Assembly (NCBI GenBank): GCA_000403315.2
Contig: KE159636.1
Location: forward strand, 1,394,786 to 1,458,785
Direction: 5' to 3'
DNA from: Lachnospiraceae bacterium A2
Lineage (GTDB): Bacteria > Bacillota > Clostridia > Lachnospirales > Lachnospiraceae
DNA length: 64,000 nt
Part shown: positions 51,807 through 60,055 of the stretch, one piece after another
Numbering within the stretch: position 1 is the first letter of the stretch
Layout: every line of letters starts with the position of its first letter
Translations under genes and position numbers: made by a program
The notes under the pieces: model-generated
Database searches by the model: none
Seen by the model: only the letters and a program-made list of their open reading frames with translations
Told to the model about the DNA's origin: nothing

Positions 51807-52202
51807 TCATCCCTCCGGCGTACCGCAGCCGGACTTCTTGAAGTCGGTGTTTGGAACCGCTTCATAGGATTTTGGGTAAATGCGGTTGGGTTTTCCACAG
51901 CCCTGTTTCTGTATTTCCACCAGCCCCGCATACTGCAACTCCCGCAGGGTATTCACCGCCTTCTGCCGCCCACAGTGGAGCAGGGCGACCACCTCGCAGA
52001 TGGGGTAATACAGGTAAATCCGCCCATATTCGTCCTCCCACCCGTTTTTCCGGGATAACTCCGCCCGCCGCAGGATAAAGGCGTACAGCACCTTCGCTTC
52101 GTTGGACAGGGGCTTGAATGATGGGGCTTCAAAAAGGAAATTGGGGAGCCGGGTGAAGCTGATGATTTTCTCCGGCTGGTGAATGTAAATCGTGTTTGTC
52201 AT
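51807..52202 (-). CDS. RepA-type replication initiator, N-terminal domain only
   Basis: 131 residues with the RepA_N core: 'ISFTRLPNFLFEAPSFKPLS', 'NEAKVLYAFILRRAELSRKN', 'QKAVNTLRELQYAGLVEIQK', a winged-helix initiator fold. It stops after 'TDFKKSGCGTPEG'. In the next 200 bases other frames encode RepA-like linker text such as 'VRKSILLEYGNRTIYRNTE', so a frameshift may have shortened a longer protein; the C-terminal domain is not present. Confidence 0.75.
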   Translation of the reverse strand: MTNTIYIHQPEKIISFTRLPNFLFEAPSFKPLSNEAKVLYAFILRRAELSRKNGWEDEYGRIYLYYPICEVVALLHCGRQKAVNTLRELQYAGLVEIQKQGCGKPNRIYPKSYEAVPNTDFKKSGCGTPEG

Positions 52203-52313
52203 AGCGTGTTTTGTGGACGGTTAGAAGCCCATTTTCCTGGGTGGGCGATAAAACATACCGCCCGCCCCGGTTTTGGGCTTGCGGAGCCTTGCAAATCAAG
52301 GCTTTTCCCCGCC

Positions 52314-52727
52314 TTAACTGTCCACAGCAGACCTCCTTTTCCGTTCACTTTCTGTTTTCTGCCGCCTGTGTACTCTGGCGGCGCAGTTCGGGCAGTATTT
52401 GCCCCGGTTGGATTTTGGCACATAGGGCTTTCCGCAGACCGAGCAGCGTTTCAAAGCACAGTCACGGTAAATCTCCGCTTCCAGCGTCCTATCCAGCGGC
52501 AAGACCGCCCAGCGGAACCACTTGCAGCAGACGGAGAATGTAATCATCTGCGGACAGGTGCAGGTGTCGCCATCGTCCAGCGCAAAGCAGTTTCCACCAC
52601 CACAGTTGCAGCACTCCCGGCGGATCAGGCTGCTGGCCCGCTTCCTCTGCGCCGGGGTCATGCGGTAGGGGAAGCTGTCCGGCCTGTGTTCCAGCGGTGG
52701 CAAATGTTGATAGGGTCTTTCTTTCAT
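52314..52727 (-). CDS. Cysteine-rich VLP-domain protein
   Basis: 137 residues. 'RRECCNCGGGNCFALDDGDT', 'CTCPQ', 'CCKWFRWAVLPLD' and 'CALKRCSVCGKPYVPKSNRG' followed by 'KYCPNC' give eleven or more clustered cysteines, matching the Cys-rich VLP proteins found beside RepA and MobV genes in Firmicutes elements. Zinc binding is likely; the role is unknown. Confidence 0.8.
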   Translation of the reverse strand: MKERPYQHLPPLEHRPDSFPYRMTPAQRKRASSLIRRECCNCGGGNCFALDDGDTCTCPQMITFSVCCKWFRWAVLPLDRTLEAEIYRDCALKRCSVCGKPYVPKSNRGKYCPNCAARVHRRQKTESERKRRSAVDS

Positions 52728-53097
52728 GCACTCCCTCCGTTGTTCTTCTTGCTGCCGTTTTCCCCGAAAAGGCTTCCTGCCCCATTCCTGCGGCGTGTTC
52801 CGGCGTTGGTACGCTCACCCTCTCAGGTCACGGTGTCCAGAAGCGGGGTCACAGCACACTTCCCCAGCCGGGGTATTCCTTTTCAGACGGTCATTTAGTT
52901 TTCAAGAGGCTTGTCCATCGATGGACTATCTCAAGTGTATACTTTTTTGATTGCCTGTGCCGTATATCCAAGAGGTAGGAAATCAGCCCGGAAAACTCGC
53001 TATTTCCACGCTCTCGGAATTGTGGTATAATGGGAAAATACAGAACAGTAAATTGAAAGTTGACGCCGATGAAAATAAATGAAAAGAGAGAACATCT
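52728..53097. other. Divergent control region inside the element
   Basis: Non-coding, 370 bases. GTCCATCGATGGAC (52912-52925) is a perfect palindrome in the middle. Toward the plus-strand genes, TTTCCA (53003-53008), 17 bases and TATAAT (53026-53031) with an upstream TG form a promoter for the hydrolase gene. Promoters for the minus-strand genes were not clear. Confidence 0.5.
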
Positions 53098-53817
53098 ATG
53101 CTCAATGCAGGAAGCAGGATAGTAAATAATTGGATATATCCTATTGACAACGGCTATGTACTGATTGATACAGGGTATGAAAGAGGATTTGCACATTTCA
53201 AAAAGCAACTGGCAAAGATGCAAATAGCCCCTCAACAGATACGATATATTTTTCTGACACACGCTCACGATGACCATGCAGGCTATTTGAATGAAATACT
53301 CTCGGAATGCTCTGACATTCAAATCGTTATGAGTGACAAGGCGTTAGAAAGATTATATAAAGGGCAAAACTCTTTTCATGGCGGTTGCACAACCAAGATT
53401 GCCTTGCTCTTTTGTTTCTTAATGAAATTTGTTGGCAAGGGCAAGCATTTGTTTCCTCCAATAACGCAAGAATATTCATGTAGATGTATTCAAGTGACCG
53501 AACAAAACCGTAAGCAAGTGGAACTTTTATTGCAAGGAAAAATCATTGATACTCCCGGTCACACCGCCGATTCCATATCTCTTTTAACTAATGACGGTTC
53601 TCTATTCTGCGGCGACGCTGCTATGAACGGATTGCCAAGTTTACACAGAATAACTATTTGGGCGGAGGATAAAACGGATTTCCTAAAATCTTGGGAAACA
53701 ATCATCGCACTTAGACCAAATCTAATATATCCGGGACATGGCAAGCCGTTTGGATATGACGACCTTAAAATAAATCTAAAGCGGGCAAAAAATATGGAAT
53801 TATTACCGATTCACTAA
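53098..53817 (+). CDS. Metallo-beta-lactamase-fold hydrolase
   Basis: 239 residues. The metal site 'THAHDDHAG' (HxHxDH), a third His in 'IDTPGHTADS', the bridging Asp in 'LFCGDAAM' and His in 'IYPGHGKP' are complete, so two metals can bind. The family includes thioesterases, lactonases and beta-lactamases; no closer match can be stated. AT-rich cargo of the mobilizable element. Confidence 0.9.
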   Translation: MLNAGSRIVNNWIYPIDNGYVLIDTGYERGFAHFKKQLAKMQIAPQQIRYIFLTHAHDDHAGYLNEILSECSDIQIVMSDKALERLYKGQNSFHGGCTTKIALLFCFLMKFVGKGKHLFPPITQEYSCRCIQVTEQNRKQVELLLQGKIIDTPGHTADSISLLTNDGSLFCGDAAMNGLPSLHRITIWAEDKTDFLKSWETIIALRPNLIYPGHGKPFGYDDLKINLKRAKNMELLPIH

Positions 53818-53853
53818 CTTCCGATTTATCGAACAGACAAGGAGGGCGAGAAA

Positions 53854-54654
53854 ATGTCTTTATCCATTCAAGAACGCTTGAAAGACCTGCGTGTGCAGCG
53901 TGGCTTGACGCTGGAACAGCTTGCAGAGCAGACGAACCTCTCCAAGTCTGCGTTGGGCAGTTATGAAGCGGACGATTTTAAGGACATCAGCCACTATGCT
54001 CTTATCAAGCTGGCGAAGTTTTACGGCGTGACCACCGACTATCTGCTGGGGCTGTCTGAAATGAAGCGTCACCCAAACGCTGATCTTGCAGACCTGCGTT
54101 TGAGAGACGGAATGATTGACCTGCTGAAAAGCGGGCAGGTGGACAATGCTCTGCTGTGCGAATTGGCGGCGCACCCGGATTTTATCAAGCTGATGGCCGA
54201 CCTTGAAATCTATGTGAACGGAACGGCGGTGAAGCAGGTACAGAGCGCAAACGCCATTGTGGACGCTATGAGCGCAATGATTATGAAACAGCACAATCCC
54301 GGCTTGACCGACCCGCAGTTAAGACAGCTTATCGCTGCCCATATTGATGATGACAGCTTTTGCCGTTACATAATCCAGCAGGACATAGACGAGATAGCCG
54401 CCGGCCTGCGGGAAGCCCACAGGGAGGATTTTTTCAGCGTCCCGGAGGATAACCCGCTGAAAGGATTATTGGAAGCCGCTACCGAAATTACCAACCCAGA
54501 CAGTGACCCGGAGCAAGCGTCTTTGGCGTTTATCTGCAAACGGCTGCGGCTGAACTTTAAGAAGCTGTCCGGGGAAGAAAAGAAGTGGCTGAAAAAGATT
54601 GCACAGAAGTCGGACTTGCTGAAAAAACCAACCCCACAGCGGGGACGGAAGTAA
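53854..54654 (+). CDS. XRE-family transcription regulator
   Basis: 266 residues. N-terminal HTH ('LKDLRVQRGLTLEQLAEQTN', 'LSKSALGSYEADDFKDISHY'), then a long helical region. ATG after 'AAGGAGGGCGAG'. The large C-terminal part (about 70-260) is not recognised. It lies between the hydrolase and SUKH genes and may regulate the cargo. Confidence 0.9.
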   Translation: MSLSIQERLKDLRVQRGLTLEQLAEQTNLSKSALGSYEADDFKDISHYALIKLAKFYGVTTDYLLGLSEMKRHPNADLADLRLRDGMIDLLKSGQVDNALLCELAAHPDFIKLMADLEIYVNGTAVKQVQSANAIVDAMSAMIMKQHNPGLTDPQLRQLIAAHIDDDSFCRYIIQQDIDEIAAGLREAHREDFFSVPEDNPLKGLLEAATEITNPDSDPEQASLAFICKRLRLNFKKLSGEEKKWLKKIAQKSDLLKKPTPQRGRK

Positions 54655-54689
54655 GAAAATAAAAAATCGCATTTTGTAGGAGGTATATT

Positions 54690-55238
54690 ATGTCATTGGA
54701 AAAAGTTTATGATTATTTCCATAATTATGATAAGCAGACTTATCAGGTTGTAGCTTGTATGGGAAATGAGCCATCGGAGCAGGATATAAAGGATTTTGAA
54801 AATCAGTATGGGATAAATCTTCCTGCTGATTTTAGAGAGTTCACTATGTCCCCATTAGGTGGGCTTTATATGGAGGTTCGAGAAGAAATATGGCCACAAG
54901 CGAAACAATATGACATAGGCCCATTTTGGTCGTTCTGTCGAGGAATTATAGTCTATGGAATTGCCAATGGAATACCCGATTTTTTGGATATTCGTGAAAA
55001 AACGAAAGAACTACACGATGAAGGTTTTACTGATTTTATCCCATTCTTGTCCATTATAGGGAATGGTGATGAAATATTTTGTTTTGACAAGAATAATAAC
55101 ATAGTCCTTCTTGACTACTACACAACAGGAGAAGCTACACCGATTGAGGGGACTTTTTCAGATTGCTTGATGAACCAAATTGCGGAGTTAGAAGAACGGA
55201 AAAACAAGAAAATCCGGGGAGAGGATAAAATCAACTAA
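54690..55238 (+). CDS. SUKH (SMI1/KNR4) family protein, cargo copy
   Basis: 182 residues with the SUKH strand-helix pattern: 'EQDIKDFENQYGINLPADFR', 'EFTMSPLGGLYMEV', 'IPFLSIIGNGDEIFCFDKNN' and 'VLLDYYTTGEATPI'. Immunity-type protein carried by the element. Unrelated in sequence to the split SUKH gene it interrupts. ATG after 'TAGGAGGTATATT'. Confidence 0.82.
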   Translation: MSLEKVYDYFHNYDKQTYQVVACMGNEPSEQDIKDFENQYGINLPADFREFTMSPLGGLYMEVREEIWPQAKQYDIGPFWSFCRGIIVYGIANGIPDFLDIREKTKELHDEGFTDFIPFLSIIGNGDEIFCFDKNNNIVLLDYYTTGEATPIEGTFSDCLMNQIAELEERKNKKIRGEDKIN

Positions 55239-55265
55239 TTCTGATTTGCGAGGAGAATTGTGACT

Positions 55266-55709
55266 ATGATAGAGTTGAATACATTCAAAAAAATATTGGA
55301 AGAAAATGAAGAACGCTTGCCATTACTAACGCTTGATGAATTTTTCGATGGAAACACAGAGGAGGATTCCATTGCTCCGAACCAATGGGAATTTGGCCGT
55401 CCAACGCTTTCTGAAATACGAAATATGCTACAAAAGATTGAGTTAATGCCTGACATAGCATGGGTGCGTGTTGCTCTCCACGATGATACAGAAATCGTAG
55501 AAAACAATGGGAAAGAAGAATTAGTTCTTGCAGGAGATACAATCGTGATTTGCACAACCATTTTGCCTGCGGAATTAGAAAAATTAGTAAATTGCGAATG
55601 GCTATGCTCTGATGGAGTAATTACAATAGAGGCATTTGAATTAAATACTTATTCGTGCGTACCACCAATTCCAGATAACTTCGATTGTTTGGAAATCGTG
55701 TGGGACTAA
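55266..55709 (+). CDS. Unknown protein, probable immunity protein
   Basis: 147 residues from ATG 55266 (GTG 55260 also possible), with 'AGGAGAA' upstream. Acidic, no signal or membrane segment. Reads 'LPLLTLDEFFDGNTEEDSIA', 'WVRVALHDDTEIVENNGKEE', 'CLEIVWD'. Sits right after a SUKH gene, the usual neighbourhood of immunity genes; not recognised further. Confidence 0.6.
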   Translation: MIELNTFKKILEENEERLPLLTLDEFFDGNTEEDSIAPNQWEFGRPTLSEIRNMLQKIELMPDIAWVRVALHDDTEIVENNGKEELVLAGDTIVICTTILPAELEKLVNCEWLCSDGVITIEAFELNTYSCVPPIPDNFDCLEIVWD

Positions 55710-56167
55710 TCTAAAACTTTCAGTTTATCGGGGGAGATAGCCCTAAAATGGCTTCCCGCCCATTTCAATTTTGAGAAAAGAACGACCACTAAAATAAATG
55801 AGTGTGGCCACACATATAGTCACGGTGTCTAAAGGTTTGGGACATTTTGTCCCATAGGCTGAGGACGGTGGACGAGGGCTTTCATATACGCCCTGTCTGC
55901 TGCTGAAACCAGCCCTTTGTTTCCGGCTTCCCAGCCCCAAACAAAGCCCTGTTTTCCTGCCGCTTCAAATGCCCTTGCCCTCCCCGGCGGCAACGGCATT
56001 TTCACGGCAACGCCGACAGAGCGTATAACACACTACACTTTGCTTCGCAAAGTCGTGTGCCAAATGGGGCGTTGCCCCCTTTGGATACCCCCACAACAAA
56101 CAGGCGCTATGCCCCTTGCCGGGAGCATAGCGCCTGTTTGTTGTCAGCAGCCCGTTTCACGGTCTGC
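55710..56167. other. Right-end region with candidate transfer origin
   Basis: 458 bases without a supported gene. CACAC (56029-56033) .. ACTTTG..CAAAGT .. GTGTG brackets a hairpin around 56029-56061, followed by CCAAATGGGGC/GCCCCCTTTGG and, at 56095-56142, AACAAACAGGCGCTATGC with its perfect complement, an 18-base stem. Such structured regions next to the element end are where MobV-type oriT sites are found; the nick site is not identified. Confidence 0.5.
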
Positions 56168-56191
56168 GTGTAGTTCCTTGTAAAATGACCT

Positions 56192-56212
56192 AATATTCAT
56201 TAGTAATCCTCC
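56192..56212 (-). other. Separated start codon and ribosome site of the SUKH gene
   Basis: Minus strand: GGAGGA (56207-56212), six bases, ATG (56198-56200), then AAT ATT, after which the sequence enters the element and stops after 18 codons. Joined across the element at an AA core it continues as TTG GAA AAT, the frame of the SUKH fragment ending at 48355. Confidence 0.75.
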
Positions 56213-56275
56213 AATCTTAAGCAGTTGCCTTGCAAAACACATAGGCCTGTTTCTGGCAGCGCAAATATCCTGGTA

Positions 56276-56818
56276 TTACCGGTCAACGGTAAACAGCACA
56301 TACCGCTGTTCCTCCGCTGCTTTCTTCCAAAAGTCCAAGCTGTCCTGAAGATACTCCCATGTGTAATCAAAATCTTCTGCGTCTGGCTGCATCCCATAAT
56401 CTTCGGCGTCAATCTTGCAGTAACGTTCCTCACATTCTTCTTTTGTAAGCGCTGGGAGGGCTTTGGCAACTTCCGCCACCTGCTCTGGGGTTTTCAGGAT
56501 GATAAATTCATCGTCTTCCCCTTCTGGGATGACGGTTTCCCCGGAAGGCTTACGCACAACGCCATAGAGCGGTTCCCCGCCAAAAATCACATTGCACAGC
56601 GGCGGGTACTTATTTTCAAAATTAAGGTTCCCATCTGTCAGCATCCGGTGCATGGCGTCCCATGACTTGTCCAGTTCACAGGTATATGCGGGGAACTCAT
56701 CGAAAAAACGTTCTTCGATTTCTTCGTGCATATATGCAGCGCGATCTTCCTGCTTTACCGCCCTTAATTTTTCCACGTCCTGCCCATCTAGGGCAAATAG
56801 CACAGCTAAACATCCCAT
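56276..56818 (-). CDS. DUF1877 (YfbM-like) family protein
   Basis: 180 residues. 'GCLAVLFALDGQDVEKLRAV', 'ELDKSWDAMHRMLTDGNLN' and 'FGGEPLYG' fit the YfbM/DUF1877 pattern, a small soluble family frequent in immunity loci. Lies upstream of the split SUKH gene on the same strand; with the 212-aa protein it forms a row of three immunity-type genes once co-transcribed. Confidence 0.82.
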   Translation of the reverse strand: MGCLAVLFALDGQDVEKLRAVKQEDRAAYMHEEIEERFFDEFPAYTCELDKSWDAMHRMLTDGNLNFENKYPPLCNVIFGGEPLYGVVRKPSGETVIPEGEDDEFIILKTPEQVAEVAKALPALTKEECEERYCKIDAEDYGMQPDAEDFDYTWEYLQDSLDFWKKAAEEQRYVLFTVDR

Positions 56819-57135
56819 CTGGCATCCTCCTATTCCATGTTAAGCTTAGTTCCTATCGCTTTCTTTGGGTGCATTTTTAATTCTGGATTGGTATCATCTG
56901 TGGCGTGTGATAACCCTTTTCGCTGATTCTCTGCCACCATTATACCCCAATCCCCCGCCAGATGGAATAGCTTTCCTGAAAAATCCGCCCACAACATATA
57001 CCCATAAGGCAGATGGTTTGGCAAACCAGCATGCCCTTTCTCATAAATTCCATTTTCCTTAAGAATCCCACTTTCCCAAATGGGAAATTTCTGCTACAAT
57101 AGAGCAGATACAGAAAAAAAGCAGAGGTGAATCTT
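56819..57135. other. Intergenic region with ilvB promoter
   Basis: No supported gene: an open frame at 56830-57024 on the minus strand lacks a ribosome site and any resemblance to known proteins. The plus strand carries the ilvB promoter near 57072-57100. Confidence 0.45.
57072..57100 (+). promoter_or_regulatory. ilvB promoter overlapped by a palindrome
   Basis: TTTCCC (57072-57077), 17 bases, TACAAT (57095-57100). TTTCCCA at 57072-57078 and TGGGAAA at 57081-57087 form an inverted repeat covering the -35 and spacer; a possible operator. No T-box or attenuator was found between it and the start. Confidence 0.5.
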
Positions 57136-58860
57136 ATGGCGATGGAAATCACAGGAAGGAAATTATTTGTAAAAGCATTGCTGGAAGAAGGGGTGGACAC
57201 CGTATTTGGCTATCCCGGCGGCATGGTAACAGATATTTTGGATGAATTATACAAGCACGAAGAAATCGAGCTGGTGCTGCCCCGGCATGAACAAGGCTTA
57301 ATCCACGAAGCGGAAGGCTATGCAAGGGCAACCGGCAAAGTCGGCGTCTGCATTGTAACCAGCGGCCCGGGCGCCACCAATGTCATTACAGGCTTGGCGG
57401 ATGCCCATTATGACAATATCCCGCTGGTGTGCATTACTGGGCAGGTGCCGTTAAACCTCATTGGGAATGACGCTTTTCAGGAAGTGGACATTGTGGGCAT
57501 GACCCGCAGCATTACCAAGTACGGCGTTACTGTCCGGGACAGGAGGGAGCTGGGGAAAATCCTGAAGATGGCTTTCCACATTGCTAAGACCGGAAAGCCA
57601 GGGCCAGTGCTGATTGACCTGCCCAAAGACATCCAGACTGCCCAAGGGCCTGGGGAATACCCCAAGGAGGTATTTATCCGGGGGTACAAGCCCAATGAGA
57701 GCGTCCACATCGGCCAGTTAAAAAAGGGCTACAAGCTGCTGAAATCTGCAAAAAAACCCTTATTCCTCATTGGGGGCGGCGTCAATATCGCCAAAGCCAA
57801 TGAGAAAATGCTGCGTTTGGTGGAGCAGACGAAGGTGCCTGTGGTGACTACCATTATGGGAAAAGGGGCGATCCCTACCAACCATCCCTATTATATCGGG
57901 AACAGCGGCATGCATGGGAAATATGCGGCAAATATTGCCGTAGGCCAGTGCGACGTCCTGTTTTCCATCGGCACCCGGTTTAATGACCGGATTACCGGGG
58001 ACTTAAATGAATTTGCCCCAAATGCCCAGATTGTCCATGTGGACATTGACACTGCGGCCATTTCCCGGAATGTGGTAGTGGACGTGCCCATAGTGGCGGA
58101 CGCCAGCCTTGCGCTGGAAAAGCTGTTGGAGTGGGCGGAGCCCCAGGATACGGACGGGTGGCTTGCCCAAATCCGGGAATGGGACAGGGAAAACCCGCTG
58201 GAAATGCGCAGGGACAAGGGCATGACGCCCCAGATGGTGATGGAGCATATCAACCAGCAGTTCCCGGAAGGCATTATTGTGACGGATGTAGGCCAGCACC
58301 AAATGTGGGCTGCTCAGTACATAGAGCTGGATGAAAAGAAGCAGTATATTACCTCCGGCGGCCTTGGCACTATGGGGTTTGGGTTCCCGGCGGCTATCGG
58401 GGCAAAAATTGGCTGCCCACAGAGGCAGGTGGTTTGCATTACCGGGGATGGTGGGATGCAGATGAACCTTCAGGAACTGGCAACCGCCATGTCCATGGGG
58501 GCAAATGTCATTGTATGCATTTTAAATAATTATTACCTTGGCATGGTACGCCAGATGCAGCAGCTTTTCTATGGGAAACGGTACAAAGCAGTCTGCCTGC
58601 GGCGGCGGAAGGAATGCCCAAACGACTGCAAAGGCCCAAACCCTGCCTGCCCCCCGTATGAGCCGGATTTTGTAAAGCTGGCGGAAAGCTACGGCGCCTG
58701 CGGCATCCGCGTTGCCAGACAAGAGGAAATTGCCCCTGCCTTTGAGAAAGCAAAAATGCAGGACGTCCCTGTCCTGATTGAATTTATGGTTGCGGCGGAT
58801 GAAATTGTGCTGCCTATGGTAAAAGGCGGCAATCCCATGACGGAAATGATTTTGAAATAG
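57136..58860 (+). CDS. ilvB: Acetolactate synthase, large subunit
   Basis: ThDP enzyme: two pyruvate to acetolactate, first step to valine and leucine. 574 residues. Catalytic Glu in 'LPRHEQGLIHEAEGYARATG', ThDP motif 'GDGGMQMNLQEL' to 'CILNNYYLG'. Start ATG 57136 ('GAGGTGAATCTT' upstream). The tail 'LRRRKECPNDCKGPNPACPP' has clustered cysteines unusual for the family. Confidence 0.95.
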   Translation: MAMEITGRKLFVKALLEEGVDTVFGYPGGMVTDILDELYKHEEIELVLPRHEQGLIHEAEGYARATGKVGVCIVTSGPGATNVITGLADAHYDNIPLVCITGQVPLNLIGNDAFQEVDIVGMTRSITKYGVTVRDRRELGKILKMAFHIAKTGKPGPVLIDLPKDIQTAQGPGEYPKEVFIRGYKPNESVHIGQLKKGYKLLKSAKKPLFLIGGGVNIAKANEKMLRLVEQTKVPVVTTIMGKGAIPTNHPYYIGNSGMHGKYAANIAVGQCDVLFSIGTRFNDRITGDLNEFAPNAQIVHVDIDTAAISRNVVVDVPIVADASLALEKLLEWAEPQDTDGWLAQIREWDRENPLEMRRDKGMTPQMVMEHINQQFPEGIIVTDVGQHQMWAAQYIELDEKKQYITSGGLGTMGFGFPAAIGAKIGCPQRQVVCITGDGGMQMNLQELATAMSMGANVIVCILNNYYLGMVRQMQQLFYGKRYKAVCLRRRKECPNDCKGPNPACPPYEPDFVKLAESYGACGIRVARQEEIAPAFEKAKMQDVPVLIEFMVAADEIVLPMVKGGNPMTEMILK

Positions 58861-58875
58861 GAAGGGGAAACTGGA

Positions 58876-59412
58876 ATGAAAAACAGATGGATTGCATTAT
58901 ACGTAGAAAACCAGGTTGGCGTCCTGGCAAAAGTGTCCGGCCTTTTTTCCGGGAAATCTTATAACCTGCAGAGCCTGACGGTTGGGACAACGGAGGACGA
59001 AACAGTTTCCCGCATGACAATCTGCGTCACCAGCGACGATATCACGTTTGAGCAGATCAAAAAACAGTTAAACCGGATGGTGGAAGTCATTAAAGTCATT
59101 GACCTGACGGACATGCCGATCCATATGAAGGAAATCCTTTTTGCAAAGGTGAAAAACTGCACGGTGGAAGAAAAAGCAGAGCTGTTCCAGATTGCCCAGG
59201 TGTTCCATGTGGAGGTGTCCGATATTGGGACAGACAGCGTATTGCTGGAAAGCAAGATGACGGAACGGCGCAACAATGAGCTGATTGATTTGCTGCGGAG
59301 CAAATATAAGCATATTGAAATTGTCCGGGGCGGGGCGGTAGCCATTGAGTCTATCAGTACTTCCTGCGCGGGGCGGGCGGAGTATTTCCGGCTGGCGCAC
59401 CAGAAGAAATAA
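58876..59412 (+). CDS. ilvN: Acetolactate synthase, regulatory subunit
   Basis: 178 residues with an N-terminal ACT domain ('WIALYVENQVGVLAKVSGLF', 'SGKSYNLQSLTVG') that binds valine for feedback control, and a C-terminal domain. 15 bases after ilvB, so co-translated with it. Confidence 0.95.
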   Translation: MKNRWIALYVENQVGVLAKVSGLFSGKSYNLQSLTVGTTEDETVSRMTICVTSDDITFEQIKKQLNRMVEVIKVIDLTDMPIHMKEILFAKVKNCTVEEKAELFQIAQVFHVEVSDIGTDSVLLESKMTERRNNELIDLLRSKYKHIEIVRGGAVAIESISTSCAGRAEYFRLAHQKK

Positions 59413-59494
59413 AGGGGCTTGGGCGGAATGGCCTGTATGCTGGAAGATTTGCAGGGTATTGTAAGGGCAGGAATTTTTGGACGGAGGCAGGGAA

Positions 59495-60016
59495 ATGCGG
59501 AAGATTTTAGTAGTTGTGGATATGCAGAAGGATTTTATCGATGGCGCTTTGGGGACGAAGGAGGCAGAAGCCATTGTAAAACCTGTCATAGAGAAAATGA
59601 AAACTTACCAGAAGGCGGATATTTACCTGACAAGGGACACCCATGGGGAGGATTACCTTGAAACTGCAGAGGGGAAAAAGCTGCCGGTTGCCCATTGCAT
59701 CAAAGGCACCGAAGGGTGGCAGCTCCACCCGGAAATAGAAGCCCTCGCGGAACCATCCCATATCATAGATAAGCCAACCTTTGGCTCTGTGGAGCTGATG
59801 GGGCTGCTTGCAGAGGAAAACAAGAGGGAGCCTTTGGAACTGGAACTGGTGGGCCTGTGCACGGATATCTGCGTGGTGAGCAACGCCCTGCTGTTAAAGG
59901 CAGCTATGCCGGAAAACCCAATACGGGTAGACCCTTCCTGCTGTGCAGGGGTAACGCCGGATTCCCATAAGGCAGCATTGCTTACGATGGGAATGTGCCA
60001 GATTGGGGTAGAATAG
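59495..60016 (+). CDS. Isochorismatase-family amidohydrolase (nicotinamidase-like)
   Basis: 173 residues. Catalytic Asp in 'VVDMQKDFIDG', Lys near 'IDKPTFGS', Cys in 'VGLCTDICVVSNALLLKA'. Nicotinamidase (PncA-like) makes nicotinate from nicotinamide; the substrate here is not fixed. ATG 59495 follows 'GGAGGCAGGGAA'. Confidence 0.88.
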   Translation: MRKILVVVDMQKDFIDGALGTKEAEAIVKPVIEKMKTYQKADIYLTRDTHGEDYLETAEGKKLPVAHCIKGTEGWQLHPEIEALAEPSHIIDKPTFGSVELMGLLAEENKREPLELELVGLCTDICVVSNALLLKAAMPENPIRVDPSCCAGVTPDSHKAALLTMGMCQIGVE

Positions 60017-60055
60017 AAGGTTATGCTTTAGGATTAGGAAAGGGAGAGATGGGTT

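Larger units (their letters stand above)
48832..56193. mobile_element. Integrative mobilizable element, large serine recombinase type
   Basis: About 7.36 kb. The ends are inverted: TTTACAAGGGACTACAC at 48840-48856 and GTGTAGTTCCTTGTAAA at 56168-56184 (16 of 17 match), as expected for the two halves of a palindromic attP. Genes: serine recombinase at the left end, small protein, MobV relaxase, RepA-like, Cys-rich protein (all minus); then MBL hydrolase, XRE regulator, SUKH and a hypothetical (plus) as cargo. The backbone is GC-rich, the cargo AT-rich, so the cargo was added later. Core dinucleotide taken as AA (48832-48833 and 56192-56193), which is not certain. Confidence 0.82.

Noticed and set aside
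52199..52423. Small minus-strand frame between RepA and the Cys-rich gene
   Set aside because: Compositional; overlaps RepA start and lacks a ribosome site or family resemblance.
56830..57024. 64-codon minus-strand frame upstream of ilvB
   Set aside because: No ribosome site, no recognised sequence; could be a remnant but nothing supports a protein.
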